Shown: positions 16,687 to 22,984 of the stretch, one piece after another
How positions within the stretch are numbered: the stretch's first letter is position 1
How the letters are laid out: each line of letters opens with the position of its first letter
Assembly (NCBI GenBank): GCA_014729935.1
Contig: WJJB01000473.1
Location: forward strand, 1-22,984
From: Candidatus Bathyarchaeota archaeon
GTDB lineage: Archaea; Asgardarchaeota; Lokiarchaeia; Sigyniarchaeales; Sigyniarchaeaceae
Reading direction: 5' to 3'
DNA: 22,984 nt
Notes under the pieces: generated by a model
The model's input: only the letters and a program-made list of their open reading frames with translations
Told to the model about the DNA's origin: nothing
Database searches by the model: none
Position numbers and translations under genes: made by a program

Positions 16687-17640
16687 TCACTGATACTTGG
16701 TAATTCCATCGCTGTTACCCCCTTGATTCTCAAAGCATTCTTCTGAACGGCCAAATGGTATTATGAAAATCTCCCCATCATCGTCCTGCCAAGCTTCAAT
16801 CATCTTCCTATTTATCATGTGCAGGATCGAAAGGAAAATCTTCACGATATACATTTTTGAATTGTCATTCACGAAAAGATCGACGAATCGAACCGGCGCT
16901 GAAGCCTTTCCAAAGGATAAGGTGACTTGCTCAAGGATAATTCCAATCAGCGTTTCTATCTTGAGCTCCCTCCCATTGGCACGGGTTAATGCCTCCGGTA
17001 ATACGATATCCTTGATGGGGTTGCCCCTGGTTTTCTTTCGATATTTACCCTTCAGGGCATCATTCAGTGCCGATGAAAGATCACCCATGGTGAGTTGTCT
17101 TGCTACCACCCGCTTTGGTGCCGTGAACCTGGAAAGTTTTTCTCTTGGTATCACCTGATCGCATGTAACATGTCCCTCCGCGACAAGCTCCAGCATCTCA
17201 TCCAAGGAATATCCTTCAATGAATCCAGTTCCATCGGGATACAATGCATCATGCTCGTCCATGACTGCCATGCAATCATCGACCATCGAATCAATATCTT
17301 CCAAATCATCTTCAAGTGAATCTTGGATGGTGGTGCTCTTGTTGATCATTGACTCAGACTTGACCTTGCACAGGATCGATGCAGAATGAAGCACGATTCC
17401 GCTAACCTTGAAATTGACAACCTTTCGTCGCTCCATCCTGAACAAGAAGTTCTTCAACTTGTCCGCAACATGATATTGCCATGGATCGCTGTTAGCAACT
17501 TTTTTTAATTCCCGCCTGCTCAGAAGTGGCTTGTACTCGCTGGATTTCCAAAATTCTCCTTCGATTGGTTGATCTTGTCGTGACTTGCCTTCGTCAACCA
17601 TGCTTGCAGTTTCCATGGTTAGATTACCTGTTTCTTGCAT
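16687..17640 (-). CDS. scpA: segregation and condensation protein A (kleisin)
   Basis: A 317-residue kleisin-like protein that would bridge SMC ATPases in chromosome condensation. The N-terminal SMC-neck-binding helices are recognisable from DPW at 52-54 through RMERRKVVNFKVSG and LHSASILCKVKSESM (84-98). The C-terminal winged helix is at about 225-295 (RFVDLFV, KIFLSILHMINRKMIEAWQDDDGEIFI). The middle, 103-160, is a strongly acidic linker (DSLEDDLEDIDSMVDD and onward), followed by a basic patch (165-210). No smc or scpB is next to it. The ATG at 17640 has a minus-strand TATA-like TATAGA (17665-17670) about 28 bases upstream, so it may be leaderless; the ATG at 17613 is an alternative start. 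Confidence 0.8.
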   Translation of the reverse strand: MQETGNLTMETASMVDEGKSRQDQPIEGEFWKSSEYKPLLSRRELKKVANSDPWQYHVADKLKNFLFRMERRKVVNFKVSGIVLHSASILCKVKSESMINKSTTIQDSLEDDLEDIDSMVDDCMAVMDEHDALYPDGTGFIEGYSLDEMLELVAEGHVTCDQVIPREKLSRFTAPKRVVARQLTMGDLSSALNDALKGKYRKKTRGNPIKDIVLPEALTRANGRELKIETLIGIILEQVTLSFGKASAPVRFVDLFVNDNSKMYIVKIFLSILHMINRKMIEAWQDDDGEIFIIPFGRSEECFENQGGNSDGITKYQ

Positions 17641-17750
17641 CCAATCTTGGTTCCACGGAAACGTTCTATAGAAGTGATATGATCCCGGTGATATGCACCT
17701 ACAAGTTGCTTCACTCGGTCATCGAAATTTAAAAACCCCTCCCATCATGG

Positions 17751-17760
17751 ATATATATAC
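17751..17760 (+). promoter_or_regulatory. TATA box for the structured leader and membrane protein
   Basis: ATATATATAC is a strong TATA-like sequence. It predicts transcription from about 17778-17783, immediately before the first stem of the folded leader and about 115 bases before the ATG at 17896. Confidence 0.55.
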
Positions 17761-17786
17761 ACCCGGGTCAATGTGATCACGTGCAT

Positions 17787-17873
17787 CTCGCATCCACGCG
17801 GGCAGGAGTCCCAAGGACGGGTGTGAGTGAACACATCGGCGAAGCCACGGCATCTATGCCGTGCTAGTTCACT
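17787..17873 (+). ncRNA. structured 5' leader, possible cis-regulatory RNA
   Basis: Three stems can be drawn. CTCGCATCC (17787-17795) pairs with GGGTGTGAG (17819-17827), 9 bp with two G-U pairs. AGTGAAC (17826-17832) pairs with GTTCACT (17867-17873), 7 bp, abutting or coaxial with the first. Inside it, CACGGCA (17846-17852) and TGCCGTG (17857-17863) form a perfect 7-bp hairpin with loop TCTA, extendable across one bulge. The unit sits between a TATA box and the ribosome site AGGA of the following gene. It does not match any riboswitch class I can recall, and is not a tRNA. Confidence 0.45.
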
Positions 17874-17895
17874 AAATCAAGCAAAAGGATCTATT

Positions 17896-18750
17896 ATGGC
17901 AGACGGTGAAGAGAAAGGAAAATGGTTCAAGCTGGATTTCTTGCCAGTTTACATCTTTATCATCGGAGAAATCGCTCTATTTCTCATGTTTATCATCTCG
18001 CCAATTGATTACACATATTTACCATATCTCAAGGAAAATCCAGATATGGTCCAAGCGGTCCTGCTTGCGATTGGAATAGGCATGCTCGTATTTGCCTATT
18101 TCAAGTTCCTCTCGAAATACATCTCATCCCCTAATGAAACCAGGCTGACCGTCTTGCTTTCCCTGATTTGTTTCTTGGGCGCCTTCATCTTGAAACTGTA
18201 CATGAATTTTTCCCGGTACGTCGATAGCCAGTTGAATCGGTATTTCTTCAATATGGTGGTCCTCTTGCTCATGGTAACCCTCTATCTCTTCAATTTATTC
18301 GGGATCTCTATCCTGATCACCCCTGAAAATCAAGTAAATGTTACCAGGTGGAAAAAGAGTCTCATCATATTTCTCACCACCACGTATGTCATCTTCTTCG
18401 GGAAAACCGCCCTCAGGATATACGATAATTCCCTTACATTCGACATCGTGGAGAATATTACCAACGTGGCAATGTATGCGTACATGGGTTACAACGTGGT
18501 GATTCTCATCACGATGTCTTTCAAGAGCGCCACCTTAGCCATGCGAGCTCACGACCCTGTGGTGCAATCGGGGCTCCGGTTCCTGGCAATCTCCCTCATG
18601 CTATTGGTGGGGGGTGTCGTGATACTCTTGATAAGCGAACTCTTGGCATTCATTGTCATACTGGAGACCATCACGGTGTTCCTTGGCGTGGTGTCTTTCG
18701 TGTTCATTTATTTTGGCTTCGTGCGCCCATCTGTTTCAAAGAATGGTTGA
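17896..18750 (+). CDS. polytopic membrane protein of unknown function
   Basis: A 284-residue protein with about eight predicted membrane helices (near 15-35, 51-70, 84-104, 115-140, 154-173, 187-208, 226-248, 252-275). I do not recognise the family. It resembles the membrane input halves of some archaeal sensor kinases in size and helix count, but no kinase or other soluble domain follows and the last helix ends only about ten residues before the stop. Charged residues are few inside helices (K100, K170, E248, E257), and no transport or catalytic motif is seen. The ATG at 17896 has AGGA about 6 bases upstream. A GTG at 17827 is in frame and would add 23 residues, but those bases are better explained as the folded leader. 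Confidence 0.75.
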   Translation: MADGEEKGKWFKLDFLPVYIFIIGEIALFLMFIISPIDYTYLPYLKENPDMVQAVLLAIGIGMLVFAYFKFLSKYISSPNETRLTVLLSLICFLGAFILKLYMNFSRYVDSQLNRYFFNMVVLLLMVTLYLFNLFGISILITPENQVNVTRWKKSLIIFLTTTYVIFFGKTALRIYDNSLTFDIVENITNVAMYAYMGYNVVILITMSFKSATLAMRAHDPVVQSGLRFLAISLMLLVGGVVILLISELLAFIVILETITVFLGVVSFVFIYFGFVRPSVSKNG

Positions 18751-18777
18751 AAAAAGGTAGGAAACGAAAAAAGAAAT

Positions 18778-18831
18778 GCGGGAAAGTCCGAAAATACGCG
18801 TTGGAGCATTTAGCATTTACCCGTTTTCCGC
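18778..18831. terminator. weak inverted repeat between convergent genes
   Basis: GCGGGAAA (18778-18785) can pair with TTTTCCGC (18824-18831), 8 bp with one G-U and a 38-base loop. It lies in the 117-base gap between the convergent membrane protein and BNR-protein genes, so it may be a termination signal. The long loop makes this uncertain. Confidence 0.25.
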
Positions 18832-18867
18832 CAGAAAGCCACGTCCTTTAGTTTAGGCAGTGGTAGT

Positions 18868-20016
18868 TCAAAGCATGAAAACATCGTGAGCAATTCCCAT
18901 GCGGTGCAGCGTATAGGTACAATGGATCAACCCATCGGGCGTCTCCACCATGCACGGGTAGGATAATTCCCCTAATTCCTTGCGCAGGTCAAATAATTTC
19001 TTCCAGGTATATCCCCCATCGGTGGACCGGGCAATGGATACCGGGGTACGCATCTTCTTGCTGGGATTGTAAATCAACAGCAAATCGTCTGTTGCCTCGT
19101 TTGAATACTGCCTGCGAATCACGCATATATTAGATTGGGGATTTGGAACCGCGGAATTCTTTGGAGTGGACCACGTTTTCCCCCTGTTGGTGGAACGCAT
19201 CTCTGTGATGTAGCCGGTGTGGGAACGGTTCATGCAATACAACGTTCCATCTTTCAGTTGCACCACCGATGGCTGTATCATACCACCTCGCTCCGCACCA
19301 GGTAGTCGATCCACGGTGTAAAGGGTGTCATCAAATTCCCATGTTTTACCCTCATCCATAGAGAATGCAAACCTGCTACTCCACTTGACATCATGCCCGG
19401 GTATGTAAGTTTCTTCATCATTTATGGGAAACAACCATGTCCCGTCATCAAGCACCACGATGGCATTCCGCACCCACAAGCCGGGTCGGTCGCTCCACAT
19501 GACTGGATCTGTCCAAGTGTTACCACCATCATCCGAATACTGGTAAAAAATATCCCTGCGATGCTGGGGCTCGCCTTCAGGTATATCTGATTCCTTGGTG
19601 TAGAACGCCGCGAACCACAGGTGAAACCTGCCGTTTTCATCAATGAAGGGAACGGGGTTGCCGCAAGCACGATTGGGCATATCAGCAATAACACGTGGGG
19701 TAGAGTAGGTAAAGAGATCATTTTTCACTGGTTCGAACGGATCATTTTCCTCTACCGGGGGAAACTTCAATACACGATCGATTTCATAGAAAATATCAAC
19801 TAGCATGATTGCGACATCGTGATGCCCTTCCCCGGTGCCGCAAAACCAGACTGCATGTAGTGTTTGCACGCCGTCTTTCCTTTTTCCTTGGATGATCTGG
19901 CTTGCATGTGCTCCAGGGCGACCTTCTATGCTATGGAATGGATAAAGATGACCCTGTGCCAGCCACTTGGGATCCTTGGGTTCATCCTCGGTGTATGTGG
20001 ATTGTTTTGTATCCAT
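18868..20016 (-). CDS. BNR-repeat / sialidase-fold protein
   Basis: A 382-residue beta-propeller of the sialidase superfamily. Four Asp boxes are clear: SDDGGNTW, SMDEGKTW, STNRGKTW and STDGGYTW. The C-terminal YPCMVETPDGLIHCTYTL is typical of the BNR-repeat family found beside sugar-catabolic genes in Planctomycetes-like bacteria. The RIP arginine motif and the Tyr/Glu pair of true sialidases are not evident, so the substrate could be another glycoside, and a non-hydrolytic role is possible. There is no signal peptide. The ATG at 20016 is chosen because GGTGA lies 8 bases upstream; the in-frame GTG at 20028 falls within or beside that ribosome site. It starts 25 bases after the stop of the oxidoreductase gene, so the two are co-transcribed. 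Confidence 0.8.
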   Translation of the reverse strand: MDTKQSTYTEDEPKDPKWLAQGHLYPFHSIEGRPGAHASQIIQGKRKDGVQTLHAVWFCGTGEGHHDVAIMLVDIFYEIDRVLKFPPVEENDPFEPVKNDLFTYSTPRVIADMPNRACGNPVPFIDENGRFHLWFAAFYTKESDIPEGEPQHRRDIFYQYSDDGGNTWTDPVMWSDRPGLWVRNAIVVLDDGTWLFPINDEETYIPGHDVKWSSRFAFSMDEGKTWEFDDTLYTVDRLPGAERGGMIQPSVVQLKDGTLYCMNRSHTGYITEMRSTNRGKTWSTPKNSAVPNPQSNICVIRRQYSNEATDDLLLIYNPSKKMRTPVSIARSTDGGYTWKKLFDLRKELGELSYPCMVETPDGLIHCTYTLHRMGIAHDVFML

Positions 20017-20041
20017 TTTCCCTTTCACCTTGGTTTTCGCA

Positions 20042-21337
20042 CTATGTTTTCAGGTCAACCGCCTTCACGAGCTCTAACGAGATTGTCTCGATGGCAAGTT
20101 GTTCATCATCATGGTTATCCATGATTTCCTTGCCCCACTCATCCATTTCCTCCACGGTTACTTCTTTTCCTTGTAGCTTGCTGAAATATTGGATGCTTAG
20201 GCACTCTTGCAAAGCGAGCGCATAGGAAGCGGGAGTGCTTGATGGGGTATCATGCAAGATGTGATCCGCGAATATCTGTATCTCCCTGATATGCCCCCGG
20301 AATGGTTCCCAAGGATCATCCTCCACCTCGAAGTACACCTGGTCCTCGTCTGGATCATCCGGATACAGGACGGGCTCGTATTTCTTGGAATCCGGGTTTT
20401 GAGCTATGGACAAGGTCCCCTTTTCTCCCTCGATGCCAAACGGGAACGCGCTTGGGGAACCACACCAGCTGGTCACAACATTCATGGTGTATTCACTGTT
20501 GGTCCTTGGATCGTGAAGAATAAGCTCTGCTTCCGCCCAATCGTCCACGGGGCTTTCAAAGGGTTTCTCGCTCATGATTCGCGGGTTCTTCCGCCGTTCA
20601 AGAACGGTCGTCTCGCAGGACATGACCCTAGATCCTGGACCGACTGGCCAGAATGCCTTGCTTATACCGTGGGGGGCTAAATCCTGCAAGCATCCCCCAC
20701 CAGAAAGGACGGGATCGATGAAATGGGGCAAGCCTGTCTCTCCAATTGTATATGGAATGTAGGGACCACCGTGGCCAAATGCTACCGTGAGCTCACCCAC
20801 CTTCCCGATTTTACCACCCATTATCACCTCCCTGCATCGTTGGGTAGGTCTTTCATAGCACACATTTTCATTTAATTGGAAATACTTGCCTGTTTTTTCC
20901 TCGGCTTCCACGGCACGCTTTACATCCCACCAGTTCAACCCCGGGGGTTTCTCAGACATGGCATGATAGCCATGCTCCATTGCTTCCACGGAAAGCGGTA
21001 TATGTCCCGCGCCATGCGTGCAATTATCCACCAAGTCAAGCACGCCTTCAAGATCGTCCAACATCCTTGAGTATTCCTTCCAGACCTTCAGGTGATCCAA
21101 GGCAAACTTTATCCGCTCGATGTCATCGGTGTTTTCCTTCTTTTTAGCACGTTTCAACAGGCGCTGGTATCTTTTTTTCATCCACTTGAATTGTTCTTTT
21201 GCTAAATCCTTGAACCGGTCACATAAACCAATTAATGCGATATTCTTGCTATATTTATTGATGTATGCATCCCTATGGGCATCATTATAGATTTTCCCGG
21301 TGCCCACGACTGCCACGTTAATCCATTTATCAGACAT
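20042..21337 (-). CDS. Gfo/Idh/MocA-family oxidoreductase
   Basis: A 431-residue NAD(P)-dependent sugar dehydrogenase-like enzyme. The Rossmann start VAVVGTGKIYNDAHRDAY (8-25) carries the nucleotide-binding GxGxI and a following His. K130-P131 is the EKP motif whose lysine is catalytic in the family. GGCLQDLAPHG (214-224) gives the usual D219 and H223. An unusual, highly charged segment of about 35 residues (about 48-83, rich in Lys/Arg, probably helical) interrupts the nucleotide-binding domain, and the protein is longer than typical members (about 330-400). Family members oxidise or isomerise sugars, amino sugars or inositols, or use a bound NAD for glycosidic bond cleavage. It is the first gene of a two-gene operon with the BNR protein. 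A minus-strand AAATAAATG at 21401-21409 may be its TATA box. Confidence 0.85.
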   Translation of the reverse strand: MSDKWINVAVVGTGKIYNDAHRDAYINKYSKNIALIGLCDRFKDLAKEQFKWMKKRYQRLLKRAKKKENTDDIERIKFALDHLKVWKEYSRMLDDLEGVLDLVDNCTHGAGHIPLSVEAMEHGYHAMSEKPPGLNWWDVKRAVEAEEKTGKYFQLNENVCYERPTQRCREVIMGGKIGKVGELTVAFGHGGPYIPYTIGETGLPHFIDPVLSGGGCLQDLAPHGISKAFWPVGPGSRVMSCETTVLERRKNPRIMSEKPFESPVDDWAEAELILHDPRTNSEYTMNVVTSWCGSPSAFPFGIEGEKGTLSIAQNPDSKKYEPVLYPDDPDEDQVYFEVEDDPWEPFRGHIREIQIFADHILHDTPSSTPASYALALQECLSIQYFSKLQGKEVTVEEMDEWGKEIMDNHDDEQLAIETISLELVKAVDLKT

Positions 21338-21453
21338 GATGATTCATTCTCGTGCACGTGTTACTAGAATGACAAGAATCATGATGCTTCAATACATAAG
21401 CATTTATTTCCACTTTGAAGGATATGGGATTCACGGTTCTTTTTCCAATAAGC

Positions 21454-21461
21454 TTTAAATA
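21454..21461 (+). promoter_or_regulatory. TATA box of the trp leader
   Basis: TTTAAATA is a good archaeal TATA box, preceded by an A-rich segment. It predicts a start near 21482, exactly where the first leader stem (GTAAGT at 21482-21487) begins. A transcript from here to trpD would have a leader of about 285 bases. Confidence 0.5.
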
Positions 21462-21481
21462 CATCCCGGGGCTATGGGAGG

Positions 21482-21525
21482 GTAAGTCCTGAATGGGACC
21501 TTGTTGATATTCATGGATCACTTAC
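21482..21525 (+). other. first hairpin of the trp leader
   Basis: GTAAGT (21482-21487) pairs with ACTTAC (21520-21525). Inside, CC plus TGAAT (21488-21494) pairs with ATTCA, bulged T, GG (21509-21516). The stem covers the ATG of the leader ORF at 21513. ATTCATGGAT (21509-21518) recurs exactly at 21593-21602, so TGAAT has an alternative partner downstream. Confidence 0.4.
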
Positions 21526-21587
21526 GCATCAAAGCCAACCGGCAAAGCATCTTGACCTGGCCTTGGCACTGGCCACTGCCAGCGTGA
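21513..21587 (+). CDS. trpL: candidate trp leader peptide (24 residues, three Trp)
   Basis: An ATG ORF of 24 codons ending in TGA at 21585-21587. Residues 16-20 read WPWHW: Trp codons at 21558-21560, 21564-21566 and 21570-21572. It lies about 180 bases upstream of trpD on the same strand and downstream of a TATA box. The ribosome site is weak: GTTGAT (21503-21508) is one mismatch from GGTGAT and 4 bases from the ATG. In-frame TTG codons at 21501 and 21504 are other possible starts. Bacterial trp leader peptides carry tandem Trp codons that stall ribosomes when charged tRNA-Trp is low; the layout here is the same in form. The Trp codons overlap alternative short stems (TGGCC 21558-21562 with GGCCA 21571-21575; TGGCA 21564-21568 with TGCCA 21577-21581). 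Translation is unproven. Confidence 0.45.
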   Translation: MDHLRIKANRQSILTWPWHWPLPA

Positions 21588-21617
21588 GAATCATTCATGG
21601 ATATCGAGATTTCACGC
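21582..21617 (+). other. second leader hairpin, overlapping the leader stop codon
   Basis: GCGTGAGA (21582-21589) pairs with TTTCACGC (21610-21617), 8 bp with one G-U. The stop codon of the leader ORF is inside the 5' arm, so a ribosome terminating there would prevent this stem, while a ribosome stalled at the Trp codons would leave at least most of it free. Confidence 0.4.
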
Positions 21618-21680
21618 ATTTCTCCAAGTAGGAGGGTGCGCGCTTCCTTCAACCTAGCCTTCTTTCAGGATAGAATGCAG

Positions 21681-21686
21681 TATATA
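21681..21686 (+). promoter_or_regulatory. possible second TATA box close to trpD
   Basis: TATATA predicts a start near 21708 and a 60-base leader holding only the T-tract and the ribosome-site hairpin. If this is the main promoter, the leader ORF is not on the trpD mRNA. Confidence 0.35.
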
Positions 21687-21713
21687 GCATCATGACTGCC
21701 AAGAACGGATTCC

Positions 21714-21720
21714 TTTTTTT
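21714..21720 (+). terminator. seven-T tract, candidate attenuator terminator
   Basis: A run of seven T on the non-template strand, 47 bases before the trpD ATG. Oligo-T tracts are enough to terminate archaeal RNA polymerase in many contexts. No strong stem precedes it. Confidence 0.3.
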
Positions 21721-21732
21721 CCAAGTCGTGAA

Positions 21733-21760
21733 CCCTCCTTTAATTGATTTTCAAGGAGGG
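21733..21760 (+). promoter_or_regulatory. hairpin sequestering the trpD ribosome binding site
   Basis: CCCTCCTT (21733-21740) is the exact reverse complement of AAGGAGGG (21753-21760), an 8-bp stem with a 12-base loop. The 3' arm is the Shine-Dalgarno sequence of trpD, 7 bases before its ATG at 21768. When formed, the stem should block initiation; the 5' arm is itself an anti-Shine-Dalgarno mimic. Confidence 0.6.
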
Positions 21761-21767
21761 AATTATC

Positions 21768-22841
21768 ATGAACGAGAATTCTAATCTAAAAAACGCTATC
21801 AAGAAACTGGTAATATATAAGCAGCAATTGAACGAATCAGAAGCATACGGTGCCATGAAGCAGATCATGGAAGGAAATGCAACACATGCATTAATCGGTG
21901 CATTCGTTATCGCCCTGGAGATCTCGGGAGTTGAAGTGCCTCAAGTGAAGGGGTTTGCCCGTTGCATGAGGGATTTTTCTATCCGTATCACCCCTTCAAC
22001 GAGCGAGCCACTGGTGGACACTTGCGGGACCGGTGGTGACACCTTCAAGACCGTTAACCTAAGCACGTTAAGCGCGTTGGTTACGGCTGCAGCAGGTGCA
22101 CCAGTAGCGAAGCACGGGAACCGTGGCGTGACATCACCATGCGGTAGTGCAGATATCCTGGAAGCGGCAGGTGTCAACTTGGACATCGATCCCAAGGAAA
22201 CGAGCAAGATAATCGAGGAGATTGATATTGGTTTCCTATTTGCCCCCCGGTACCACCCTGCCATGAAACATGCGGTCATTCCCCGTAGGGAAATCGGCTT
22301 GCGAACTGTTTTCAACATCCTTGGACCCCTTACCAATCCTGCAGGGGTAAGACGCCAAGTTATTGGTGTTTTTGAAAAGGACGTGGCAGAATTGCTTGCA
22401 AGCGTGTTAGTCTCGCTCGGATCTGAAGAAGTTTTCATTATATATAATGACCTGGGAGCAGATGAAATTTTACCCGCGGGGACGAACCACGTGATTCGAT
22501 ACCATAGAAAATGCATGGAAAAAATGGTTTTGGAACCTATTGACTTTGGCATTCAACCGGTTGAAGCAAGAGATATCGAGCAGATCGAATCCGTCCCGAG
22601 AAATCACCATGTGTTTAGATCCATATTGCAAGGTGGTGGTCCGGAACCACTCAAGAACGCGGTTGCAATGAATGCCTCTTTGGCTTTGGTTGCTGGTGGA
22701 GTCTCCAAGGATTTTGAAACCGGGACAGAAGTAGCCAAGCATGTTCTTGAGACTGGCAGGGCACGTTCAAAGCTGCAAGAGCTGGTCATGAAGACGGGTG
22801 GATCACTGGCTCGCTTTGATGAATTCTTCCAGGTGAATTGA
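21768..22841 (+). CDS. trpD: anthranilate phosphoribosyltransferase
   Basis: Transfers phosphoribosyl from PRPP to anthranilate, the second step of the tryptophan branch. 357 residues, slightly longer than typical (about 340). Signature motifs are intact: GTGGD (87-91) for PRPP, NLST (97-100), KHGNRG (115-120), and SPCGSADILEAAG (123-135), then IGLRTVFNILGPLTNP in the second half. The fold is helical N-terminal domain plus alpha/beta domain, cytoplasmic, magnesium-dependent. ATG 21768 is chosen for the strong GGAGGG site 7 bases upstream; an in-frame TTG at 21744 would place the ribosome site inside the gene. It is first in a trp operon, with trpC following after 3 bases. The hairpin over its ribosome site and the Trp-rich leader ORF upstream suggest control by tryptophan supply (inference). 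Confidence 0.96.
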   Translation: MNENSNLKNAIKKLVIYKQQLNESEAYGAMKQIMEGNATHALIGAFVIALEISGVEVPQVKGFARCMRDFSIRITPSTSEPLVDTCGTGGDTFKTVNLSTLSALVTAAAGAPVAKHGNRGVTSPCGSADILEAAGVNLDIDPKETSKIIEEIDIGFLFAPRYHPAMKHAVIPRREIGLRTVFNILGPLTNPAGVRRQVIGVFEKDVAELLASVLVSLGSEEVFIIYNDLGADEILPAGTNHVIRYHRKCMEKMVLEPIDFGIQPVEARDIEQIESVPRNHHVFRSILQGGGPEPLKNAVAMNASLALVAGGVSKDFETGTEVAKHVLETGRARSKLQELVMKTGGSLARFDEFFQVN

Positions 22842-22844
22842 CGC

Positions 22845-22984
22845 ATGGGCACGATTCTCGATGAGATCACGCGCAAGCGTGAAATGAACCTGCAGTTGCA
22901 ATTGCAAGAAGCACGGGACTTGGGATTCCTTGATGAAAAATCTGCTCCGGCAGGAATAGCATCATTCATGGATGCCATCAAGCC
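22845..22984 (+). CDS. trpC: indole-3-glycerol phosphate synthase (3' partial)
   Basis: The first 46 codons are present before the window ends. MGTILDEITRKREMNL is the usual N-terminal helix of this enzyme, and SFMDAIK near residue 40 matches the segment just before the first barrel strand. The enzyme closes the indole ring from CdRP. The ATG lies 3 bases after the trpD stop, with GGTGA (22832-22836) 8 bases upstream inside the trpD end, so translation is probably coupled to trpD. Identification rests on the short N-terminus and operon position. Confidence 0.75.
   Translation, partial: MGTILDEITRKREMNLQLQLQEARDLGFLDEKSAPAGIASFMDAIK

Noticed and set aside
17827..17895. GTG start giving the membrane protein 23 more residues
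   Set aside because: The bases form strong nested stems and a ribosome site precedes the ATG at 17896. This is kept only as the alternative explanation of the leader.
21744..21767. TTG start for trpD
   Set aside because: It would place the strong GGAGGG site inside the gene; the ATG at 21768 is ideally spaced.
1..22984. CRISPR arrays, insertion sequences, integrase or attachment sites, toxin-antitoxin or defence genes
   Set aside because: Looked for and not seen; the only repeats are the short ones listed.

Overview
This window looks like chromosomal DNA of an archaeon, plausibly an Asgard-type lineage such as Lokiarchaeia, although lineage cannot be proven by reading alone. The evidence is: AT-rich boxes about 25-30 bases upstream of several start codons with no room for a Shine-Dalgarno site (leaderless genes, e.g. 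8241, 13465, 15615, 17640); GGAGG or GGTGA ribosome sites on internal or leadered genes (trpD, trpC, 20016); a kleisin-type ScpA; many small genes on alternating strands rather than long operons; and a response regulator whose N-terminal part looks like a ribbon-helix-helix followed by a histidine-kinase dimerisation helix.

Layout. 1-5585 is a signalling block: a response regulator cut by the left edge, a membrane histidine kinase (minus) and a large soluble PAS/GAF histidine kinase (plus). 5707-15615 is a glycan-breakdown block: a membrane-anchored alpha-galactosidase-like (GH36/clan GH-D) protein, a full LacZ-type beta-galactosidase (GH2), a sulfatase with the formylglycine motif, a PIG-L/LmbE-type deacetylase and a complete exo-alpha-sialidase (GH33). 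15883-18750 holds a small LysE/CcdA/NicO-superfamily membrane protein, ScpA and an unrecognised 8-helix membrane protein with a structured 5' leader. 18868-21337 is a two-gene minus-strand operon: a Gfo/Idh/MocA oxidoreductase followed by a second BNR/sialidase-fold protein. 21454-22984 is the start of a tryptophan operon, trpD then trpC (cut by the right edge).

How the genes fit together. Sialidase, beta-galactosidase, sulfatase, deacetylase and an alpha-galactosidase-like enzyme are a toolkit for stripping sialylated, sulfated, N-acetylated galactose-containing glycans. None of the soluble enzymes shows a signal peptide by eye and no transporter is present, so imported oligosaccharides or internal substrates are more likely than extracellular digestion. 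The enzymes are not one operon; most have their own promoter.

The strongest novel signal is upstream of trpD. A TATA box (21454-21461) is followed by a 24-codon ORF (21513-21587) with three Trp codons in five (WPWHW), whose stop codon lies inside the 5' arm of an 8-bp stem. Beyond it come a seven-T tract and an 8-bp perfect hairpin that buries the trpD Shine-Dalgarno sequence. This has the form of a Trp-sensing leader-peptide attenuator, which would be remarkable in an archaeon. Other structural signals are a folded leader at 17787-17873, a possible pseudoknot between convergent genes at 5636-5695, and an 11-bp inverted repeat at 11541-11591 that contains both stop codons of a convergent gene pair.
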